From Gammaproteobacteria bacterium (GTDB lineage Bacteria; Pseudomonadota; Gammaproteobacteria; Pseudomonadales; Pseudomonadaceae), in NCBI GenBank assembly GCA_012735335.1, contig JAAYHO010000232.1, forward strand, positions 1 to 11,518: a stretch of 11,518 nucleotides of DNA, written 5' to 3'. Positions 6,777 to 11,518 of the stretch are shown here, piece by piece (within the stretch, counting starts at the first letter, position 1; each line of letters starts with the position of its first letter). Position numbers and translations under genes: made by a program. The notes below the pieces were generated by a model that was not told where the DNA came from, made no database searches, and saw only the letters and a program-made list of their open reading frames with translations.

Positions 6777-7205
6777 TTACTTCACCAGCAGTACCGGTAC
6801 CGGCACGTCGTGTACCACGCGGGTGGCGACGGAGCCCATTACCAGGTTACCCAGGCTGCCCATGCCACGGGTACCCATGACGACGGTGTTGCAGTCCAGG
6901 CGTTTGACGGCAGCTACCACCTCGGTAACCACATCGCCTACCACTTCGTGGACCTGGTGGTTGATGCCGGCCGCTTTCAGCATTCCGGCCGCTTCTTCGT
7001 TCACTTTCTGGGCATGGTTGAGCGCGCCCTTGCGCAGGTCGTCCAGCATGGTGGCCGGTACGTAGTTGCCATACAGGTTGGGCTCGCGCTGGACGTTCAG
7101 GATGTGAACCTGAATGTTCGGGTACTCGCTGGAGAAGTCGATCAGATACTGGACCGCGCGTTTGGCTGAGGCAGATCCGTCGAATGGAACCAATACGTTA
7201 TGCAT
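6777..7205 (-). CDS. Universal stress protein, UspA family
   Basis: A 142-residue single-domain cytoplasmic protein of the Usp fold. It has NVLVPFDGS (3-11) at the first strand and the nucleotide-binding signature G111-x2-G114-x9-G124-S125 (MGTRGMGSLGNLVMGSVA), so it is the ATP-binding type. The last strand VPVPVLLVK ends the domain as usual. An in-frame ATG at 7247 would add 14 residues unlike the family; the ATG at 7205 has GGGAG 6 nt upstream and gives the normal Usp start. Its promoter carries an Anr/FNR-type box, and in P. aeruginosa several usp genes are Anr-controlled and help survival without oxygen. Exact molecular role is unknown. It has its own promoter and terminator, so it is a single-gene unit. 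Confidence 0.92.
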   Translation of the reverse strand: MHNVLVPFDGSASAKRAVQYLIDFSSEYPNIQVHILNVQREPNLYGNYVPATMLDDLRKGALNHAQKVNEEAAGMLKAAGINHQVHEVVGDVVTEVVAAVKRLDCNTVVMGTRGMGSLGNLVMGSVATRVVHDVPVPVLLVK

Positions 7206-7242
7206 AGCTACTCCCTTTTTTTCTGGTAATGATCTATCCCAG

Positions 7243-7284
7243 AGCATAGCCGCTTGGCACGCCGCTGCATATGATTTGCATCAA
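7243..7284 (-). promoter_or_regulatory. Anr/FNR-type promoter of the universal stress protein gene
   Basis: On the minus strand TTGAT-GCAA-ATCAT (7284-7271) matches the Anr/FNR consensus TTGAT-N4-ATCAA at 9 of 10 bases. TATGCT (7248-7243) is a plausible -10. The centres are 32 bp apart, which puts the box at -41.5, the class II activator position, and predicts a start near 7236 and a leader of about 31 nt. The box lies 20 bp past the dcd stop. Low-oxygen induction is inferred. Confidence 0.78.
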
Positions 7285-7303
7285 TATAAAAGGCTGATTG
7301 CGA

Positions 7304-7870
7304 TCAGGCGCGGGGCAGTGTTACGCCGGTCTGGCCCTGGTACTTGCCGCCGCGGTCCTTGTAGGACACTTCGCATTGTTCGTCGGATTCGAAGAACAGC
7401 ATCTGCGCCACGCCTTCGTTGGCGTAGATCTTGGCTGGCAGGGTGGTGGTGTTGGAGAATTCCAGGGTGACGTGCCCTTCCCACTCCGGTTCCAGCGGGG
7501 TGACGTTGACGATGATGCCGCAGCGGGCATAGGTGCTCTTGCCCAGGCAGATGGTCAGTACGTTGCGCGGGATGCGGAAGTATTCGACGGTGCGGGCCAG
7601 GGCGAAGGAGTTCGGCGGGATGATGCAGACGTCGCTTTTCACGTCGACGAAGCTGCGCTCGTCAAAGTGCTTGGGGTCTACGGTTGCCGAGTGGATGTTG
7701 GTGAACACCTTGAATTCGTCGGCGCAGCGTACGTCGTAGCCGTAGCTGGATACGCCGTAGGAGATCACCCGTTCGCCTTCGTCACCACGCACCTGGCGCT
7801 CGACAAAAGGTTCGATCATGCCGTGTTCCTGCGACATCTGACGTATCCAGCGGTCCGATTTGATAGTCAT
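7304..7870 (-). CDS. dcd: dCTP deaminase
   Basis: A 188-residue cytoplasmic enzyme of the dUTPase-like trimer fold that converts dCTP to dUTP plus ammonia, supplying dUMP for thymidylate synthesis. The segment [30 protein letters not shown] (about 109-138) holds the nucleotide-binding K-S-T-x-A-R motif and the catalytic glutamate expected in LEF. The C-terminal tail [15 protein letters not shown] is the conserved lid. Length equals the Pseudomonas Dcd I know. ATG at 7870; TCCT on the plus strand at 7879-7882 gives an AGGA ribosome site 8 nt upstream. It lies downstream of apbC in the same direction, as in other Pseudomonas, but a REPIN separates them. A weak TAAGAT -10 (7915-7910) may allow independent expression. 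Confidence 0.96.
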   Translation of the reverse strand: MTIKSDRWIRQMSQEHGMIEPFVERQVRGDEGERVISYGVSSYGYDVRCADEFKVFTNIHSATVDPKHFDERSFVDVKSDVCIIPPNSFALARTVEYFRIPRNVLTICLGKSTYARCGIIVNVTPLEPEWEGHVTLEFSNTTTLPAKIYANEGVAQMLFFESDEQCEVSYKDRGGKYQGQTGVTLPRA

Positions 7871-7976
7871 GGGGTGCGTCCTGATCCAAGCGTTGAAAAA
7901 GAGGGCTGCATCTTACCGGTTATTGTCGTGACACTGAAGCCCGGGGAGTGCGGCGCCGGGAACACTGAGCCCCTCC

Positions 7977-8068
7977 GGGAACGTCGAGCACCAGCTCGAT
8001 GAGCGGAGGCAGTTCCGCGCACCATATTCTCCGCCAGGCCGTTGGACGAGCTGGTGCTCGTCCCTCCC
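7977..8068 (-). repeat. REPIN 2 (92 bp, inverted copy of REPIN 1)
   Basis: Read on the minus strand this element is the same length as the one at 1274-1365. It is identical in the first 26 and last 32 bases, with one change at position 27 (G to A), then CGGCCTGGC, then 24 unrelated bases. Its two REP palindromes are GACGAGC-ACCA-GCTCGTC (outer end 8062-8045) and TCGAGC-TGGT-GCTCGA (7999-7984). It lies between the apbC stop and the dcd start and could form stable structures at the apbC mRNA end. Confidence 0.85.
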
Positions 8069-8070
8069 GG

Positions 8071-8093
8071 GTTGGCGAGCACCTGCTCGCCGA
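8071..8093 (-). repeat. Single REP-like palindrome next to REPIN 2
   Basis: GGCGAGC-ACCT-GCTCGCC at 8074-8091. On the minus strand it reads GTCGGCGAGCAGGTGCTCGC followed by CAACCC, one base different from the unit at 2-25 at the left edge of the window. It begins 22 bp after the apbC stop and may also help end that transcript. Confidence 0.75.
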
Positions 8094-8115
8094 CGACCTT
8101 AGCGCGCATGCTCGG

Positions 8116-9207
8116 TCAATCGTCGCTGATGTGGATCTGGGGTACCACGGACTGACTGGCGCGGGCGGCGATGCGGGCGGCGATATGCCGGGCCATGTCC
8201 TGGTACAGCAGGCTGATCTGTGTTTCCGGCTCGGCAATCACGGTGGGTTTGCCGCCGTCGGCCTGCTCGCGAATCATCATCGACAGGGGCATGGAGCCGA
8301 GCAGTTCGACGCCGTATTCCTCGGCCAGACGCACGCCGCCGCCTTCACCGAACAGATGTTCGGCATGGCCGCAGTTGGAGCAGATGTGCACGGCCATGTT
8401 CTCCACCACGCCGAGCACCGGGATGTTCACCTTGTGGAACATTTCGATACCCTTGCGCGCATCCAGCAGGGCTATGTCCTGGGGTGTGGTGACGATCACC
8501 GAGCCGGTTACCGGGGCCTTCTGCGCCAGGGTCAGCTGGATATCGCCGGTGCCCGGGGGCATGTCCACGACCAGGTAATCCAGATCATCCCAGGCGGTCT
8601 GGGTCAGCAGTTGCAGCAGTGCGCCGGAGACCATGGGGCCACGCCAGGCCATCGGCGTCTTGTCGTCGGCGAGGAAGGCCATGGTCATGACCTGAACACC
8701 GTGAGCCTGCGGCGGTACGAACCATTTCTCGTCCCGCACCTGGGGTTTGGTGCCGGAAGGGACGCCGAGCATCAGACCCATGCTCGGGCCGTAGATATCG
8801 GCATCCAGCACCCCTACCCGGGCACCTTCGGCGGCCAGCGCCAGGGCCAGGTTGACCGAGGTGGTGGACTTGCCCACCCCGCCCTTGCCGGAGGATACGG
8901 CGATGATGTTCTTGACGTTGGCCAGCGAGGCGACTGTACCCTGAGTGGGCGCGGCCTGCACTGCCCAGCTGACCTTGATATCCGCCGACTCGACGCCGGG
9001 CACGTCCTCCACCGCCACCGTCAGCATCTGTTCGATGCCGTTGATGATGTTGCCTGCGGCATAGCCCAGTTGCAGCTCGGCGCTGACGCGGCCGTCGTTG
9101 ATCTGCAGGGATTTCAGGCAACCTGCGCTGAGCAGGTCGGTCTTGAGGTAGGGGTCCTGATAACGGGTCAGGGCCTGTTCTACGGCAGCACGGTCTATCG
9201 AAGTCAT
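8116..9207 (-). CDS. apbC: Iron-sulfur cluster carrier ATPase ApbC/Mrp
   Basis: A 363-residue cytoplasmic P-loop protein that binds and hands over Fe-S clusters to apo-enzymes. Residues 1-85 form a MIP18/DUF59-type domain (AVEQALTRYQDPYL...). The Mrp/NBP35 ATPase follows, with the deviant Walker A GKGGVGKST at 107-115, LDADIYGPS (134-142) and DMPPGTGD (215-222). The cluster-binding CxxC is Cys276-Cys279 (CSNCGHAEHLF). All expected residues are present and length matches Pseudomonas ApbC (about 364). An in-frame ATG at 9321 would add 38 residues unlike the family, so 9207 is preferred although its ribosome site (TGGA) is weak. dcd follows it downstream. A possible promoter on the minus strand is TGGTCA, 17 bp, TAGCAT, each 4/6. 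Confidence 0.95.
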   Translation of the reverse strand: MTSIDRAAVEQALTRYQDPYLKTDLLSAGCLKSLQINDGRVSAELQLGYAAGNIINGIEQMLTVAVEDVPGVESADIKVSWAVQAAPTQGTVASLANVKNIIAVSSGKGGVGKSTTSVNLALALAAEGARVGVLDADIYGPSMGLMLGVPSGTKPQVRDEKWFVPPQAHGVQVMTMAFLADDKTPMAWRGPMVSGALLQLLTQTAWDDLDYLVVDMPPGTGDIQLTLAQKAPVTGSVIVTTPQDIALLDARKGIEMFHKVNIPVLGVVENMAVHICSNCGHAEHLFGEGGGVRLAEEYGVELLGSMPLSMMIREQADGGKPTVIAEPETQISLLYQDMARHIAARIAARASQSVVPQIHISDD

Positions 9208-9368
9208 GATTCCAGTCCAGATAAACGAAAACAGCCACCATGCTACTGCCTGAGCCCCGGATTGACCACGGACAAATACGCGACCAACAAGCACAGACAG
9301 TGCGCAGGGTCGGCAGGACAAGCAGGGCCGGAGTGCACCCTTTATATAGTACTGATGGATAACCCCGG

Positions 9369-9986
9369 TTATATGCCCTGCATGAACGACCAGGTGGCGC
9401 TGGCGGCCTGGTCGATCAGTTGCTGCTGGGTCAGGCCGCTGCGTTTGAGCGGTTTGAAGTCATGATCACCAGTCTCCAGCCAGCTCAGTTGAATCTGCTC
9501 CGACAGCCGATAGCCGGCCACCTCGTCAGGCTTGCCCAAGGGGTCGCGGGTGCCCTGCACTATCAGCATCTGGGTGCGCGCTTCGGCCAGGTGTTCGGTG
9601 CGGGTACGTTCCGGTTTGCCCGGCGGGTGGAAGGGGTAGCCGAAGCAGATCACGCCTGCCGGGCTCAGTTCGTCGGCCAACATGCTGGCTACCCTCCCGC
9701 CCATGGATTTGCCGCCGATAAACAGCGGCCCGGTCAGCGCTGCGTAGTGTTCGCGGAAGCTCTCCAGCAGCACCGGCATGGGATTGGGCGGGCGCTTGCC
9801 CTGACCCTGCCGCCGGGCGGCCATATAGGGAAACTCGAAGCGCAGTACCCGTATCCCCTGCTGGCTGAGCGCCGTGCTCAGCAGCTCCATGAAGTCACTG
9901 TCCATGGGCGCTCCGGCGCCATGGGCAAGTAGCAGGGTGGCGCGGACGGAGCCCTGGGCCGGGTTTTCCAGAAAGCTGACTGACAT
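9369..9986 (-). CDS. Alpha/beta-hydrolase, Tex30/KANL3-like (dienelactone hydrolase clan)
   Basis: A 205-residue cytoplasmic protein with the compact alpha/beta-hydrolase fold: LLLAHGAGAPMDSDFM (18-33) with an oxyanion-type HGAG, the nucleophile Ser94 in GGKSMGGR (91-98), Asp148 in GTRDPLGKPDE, and His175 in TGDHDF. The GKSMGGR motif and the GYPFHPPGKPE segment are typical of the bacterial family related to eukaryotic Tex30/KANL3. Its substrate is unknown; an esterase role is inferred from the intact triad. The frame extends up to 10214, but ATG 9986 has AGGA 8 nt upstream and gives the usual family start, and the upstream part is basic, low-quality sequence. No signal peptide. It lies upstream of apbC in the same direction with a 161-bp gap. 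Confidence 0.88.
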   Translation of the reverse strand: MSVSFLENPAQGSVRATLLLAHGAGAPMDSDFMELLSTALSQQGIRVLRFEFPYMAARRQGQGKRPPNPMPVLLESFREHYAALTGPLFIGGKSMGGRVASMLADELSPAGVICFGYPFHPPGKPERTRTEHLAEARTQMLIVQGTRDPLGKPDEVAGYRLSEQIQLSWLETGDHDFKPLKRSGLTQQQLIDQAASATWSFMQGI

Positions 9987-10034
9987 GGGCTGTTCCTGTT
10001 GATGACTGACGATTGCTGACATTCCGGGCCGGGC

Positions 10035-10063
10035 AATATAAGCTGCCCCGCCGCCGCTGTCTG
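10035..10063 (-). promoter_or_regulatory. Candidate sigma70 promoter of the alpha/beta-hydrolase gene
   Basis: On the minus strand CAGACA (10063-10058, 4/6), a 17-bp spacer, and TATATT (10040-10035, 5/6). This predicts a start near 10028 and a 42-nt leader before the ATG at 9986. Confidence 0.45.
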
Positions 10064-10333
10064 CCCCTGCGGCGATGGCACGAAAGCGCCGGAACAGAGC
10101 GATCAGCAAGCGCCGGACAATGCCTTGATTGCGGACAAGTGCGACATCATGCCACAGACCACCAGGGGAACCCCCCTTCACACATCCGGCCCTGGGGCTT
10201 ATCCTTGCGTGCACCGGTAATCCGGCCTGTGGGGAGGTCCTGCGGAACCGCTGGCGGCACGTAATTCCCTGCTTCTGCTTATGCCATTACAGCGTTTTCC
10301 GTGCGTTTTCCCCTCTTCCAGGCCGCTATTACA

Positions 10334-10375
10334 TTGACATGAGTCATTGCAATCAGTGGGGTCTTTTCCCATACT
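10334..10375 (+). promoter_or_regulatory. Candidate Anr/FNR-type promoter of ccoN
   Basis: TTGAC-ATGA-GTCAT (10334-10347) is a near-symmetric site matching TTGAT-N4-ATCAA at 7 of 10 bases. CATACT (10370-10375, 4/6) lies exactly 32 bp away centre to centre, the class II spacing, and predicts a start near 10382 with a leader of about 43 nt. Low-oxygen activation of cbb3 oxidase genes by Anr/FNR is well known, so context supports a mediocre sequence match. Confidence 0.6.
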
Positions 10376-10424
10376 GCGCCCGCTTTGACCCCTTTAACCT
10401 TTGCTATCCGTGGGAATCTCTCGC

Positions 10425-11518
10425 ATGAGCACAGCAACCACTCCAACAGCCTATAACTACAAGGTGGTGCGTCAGTTCGCCGTTATGACGGTGGTCTGGG
10501 GTATCATCGGTATGGCTCTGGGCGTCTTTATTGCCGCCCAGTTAGTATGGCCCGCCCTGAACTTCGACCTGCCCTGGACCAGCTTCGGACGTTTGCGTCC
10601 GTTGCACACCAACGCAGTTGTCTTCGCCTTTGGCGGATGCGCCCTGATGGGTACATCCTTCTACGTTGTGCAGCGCACGACCCAAGCCCGCCTGATCTCT
10701 GATGGCATGGCTGCGTTCGTGTTCTGGGGTTGGCAAGCCGTTATCGTGCTGGCCGTCATCACCCTGCCGCTGGGCTACACCACCACCAAGGAATACGCCG
10801 AGCTGGAATGGCCGATCGACATCCTGATCACGGTGGTCTGGGTGGCGTATGCCATGGTGTTCTTCGGCACCATTGCCAAGCGCAAGATGAAGCACATCTA
10901 TGTCGCCAACTGGTTCTACGGCGCCTTCATCATCACCATTGCTGTGCTGCACGTGGTCAACAACCTGGAAATCCCGGTCAGCATGTGGAAGTCCTACTCC
11001 CTCTACTCTGGCGCCACTGACGCCATGGTGCAGTGGTGGTACGGTCACAACGCGGTTGGTTTCTTCCTGACTGCCGGCTTCCTGGGCATGATGTACTACT
11101 TCGTACCCAAGCAGACCGAGCGTCCGATCTACTCCTACCGTCTGTCCATCGTGCACTTCTGGGCGCTGATCGGCCTGTACATCTGGGCTGGCCCGCACCA
11201 CCTGCACTACACCGCCCTGCCTGACTGGGCTCAGACCCTGGGCATGGTGATGTCGCTGATTCTGCTGGCTCCGAGCTGGGGTGGCATGATCAACGGTATG
11301 ATGACCCTGTCCGGCGCCTGGCACAAACTGCGTACCGACCCGATCCTGCGCTTCCTGGTTGTGGCTCTGGCCTTCTACGGCATGTCCACCTTTGAAGGTC
11401 CGATGATGGCCATCAAGACCGTGAACGCGCTGTCCCACTACACCGACTGGACCATTGGTCACGTACACGCCGGTGCACTGGGCTGGGTTGCCATGATCTC
11501 CATCGGTGCCATCTACCA
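10425..11518 (+). CDS. ccoN: cbb3-type cytochrome c oxidase subunit I, CcoN (partial, 3' end beyond window)
   Basis: The first 364 codons of the catalytic subunit of the high-affinity cbb3 terminal oxidase, an inner-membrane protein that reduces oxygen to water and pumps protons. About 110 residues should be missing (family about 475). Ligands seen: His61 (LHTNAVVF) and His348 for low-spin heme b; His346 (GHVHAG) for heme b3; His208 (WWYGHN), His258 and His259 (GPHHLHY) for CuB; and Tyr252 (GLYIWAG), the helix VII tyrosine used in place of the usual cross-linked one. These are each one residue beyond the P. stutzeri numbers I recall (60, 347, 345, 207, 257, 258, 251). Many transmembrane helices are evident. 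ATG 10425 follows GGGA at 10412-10415. ccoO, ccoQ and ccoP would be expected to the right. Whether it is a high- or low-oxygen isoform cannot be told. Confidence 0.97.
   Translation, partial: MSTATTPTAYNYKVVRQFAVMTVVWGIIGMALGVFIAAQLVWPALNFDLPWTSFGRLRPLHTNAVVFAFGGCALMGTSFYVVQRTTQARLISDGMAAFVFWGWQAVIVLAVITLPLGYTTTKEYAELEWPIDILITVVWVAYAMVFFGTIAKRKMKHIYVANWFYGAFIITIAVLHVVNNLEIPVSMWKSYSLYSGATDAMVQWWYGHNAVGFFLTAGFLGMMYYFVPKQTERPIYSYRLSIVHFWALIGLYIWAGPHHLHYTALPDWAQTLGMVMSLILLAPSWGGMINGMMTLSGAWHKLRTDPILRFLVVALAFYGMSTFEGPMMAIKTVNALSHYTDWTIGHVHAGALGWVAMISIGAIY

Larger units (their letters stand above)
9987..10424. other. 438-bp non-coding region between the hydrolase and ccoN
   Basis: The stretch holds two divergent promoters: a minus-strand candidate at 10035-10063 and an Anr-type one for ccoN at 10334-10375. 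Between them I see only a 10-bp direct repeat, AAGCGCCGGA, at 10084-10093 and 10108-10117, and short GC-rich hairpins. Open frames on the plus strand here have no ribosome site or recognisable protein. No RNA gene is recognised. Confidence 0.5.

Noticed and set aside
9359..9372. ATAACC-CC-GGTTAT as terminator of the alpha/beta-hydrolase
   Set aside because: It overlaps the stop codon, has a 2-nt loop and no T tract after it on the minus strand.
7999..9465. Long open frame on the plus strand opposite apbC
   Set aside because: It is antisense to the complete, motif-rich apbC gene, has no recognisable domain, and such frames are common opposite GC-rich genes.
10129..10428. Possible small gene in front of ccoN on the plus strand
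   Set aside because: The frame runs into the ccoN start, lacks a ribosome site and overlaps the predicted Anr promoter; its translation resembles no protein I know.

Overview
The window looks like chromosomal DNA of a Pseudomonas/Halopseudomonas-type gammaproteobacterium. The evidence is the gene families themselves (RlmM, MetR, Dcd and ApbC of Pseudomonas length, a cbb3 oxidase subunit, a Pseudomonas mendocina-type cutinase), a GC-rich codon pattern that I see no break in, intergenic REP/REPIN palindromes, and FNR/Anr-type promoter boxes. No phage, transposase, CRISPR array, tRNA or rRNA gene is visible.

Layout, left to right. Positions 1-117 hold a cluster of REP-like palindromes next to the 3' end of rlmM (minus strand, 23S rRNA ribose methyltransferase). 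Between rlmM and the divergent metR (plus strand, LysR-type regulator of methionine genes) lies a 92-bp REPIN (two inverted REPs). After metR comes a secreted cutinase/polyester hydrolase (2641-3510) with its own strong terminator, then a QsdR-like TetR-family regulator (3736-4362) with a candidate operator upstream. These face a minus-strand two-component operon (rstA-like regulator 5974-6690 and rstB-like kinase 4382-5977, overlapping by 4 nt). Further right, all on the minus strand, are a universal stress protein (6777-7205), dcd (7304-7870), apbC/mrp (8116-9207) and a small Tex30/KANL3-type alpha/beta hydrolase (9369-9986). A second REPIN, of identical 92-bp length but opposite orientation, and a third REP lie between apbC and dcd. 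After a 438-bp non-coding stretch, ccoN (cbb3 oxidase subunit I) starts at 10425 and runs off the right edge.

Working together: most genes are housekeeping (rRNA modification, dUMP supply, Fe-S carrier). Two promoters, for the universal stress protein and for ccoN, carry FNR/Anr-type boxes with -10 elements at exactly the class II spacing, so both probably respond to low oxygen. The most distinctive catalytic gene is the cutinase, whose Ser/Asp/His triad is spaced exactly as I remember it for the P. mendocina cutinase. The most informative non-coding signal is the pair of REPINs with conserved ends, covarying stems and unrelated centres. I did not find a convincing new multi-gene system; the items most worth following are the REPINs, the cutinase and its regulation, and the enlarged sensor domain of the kinase.
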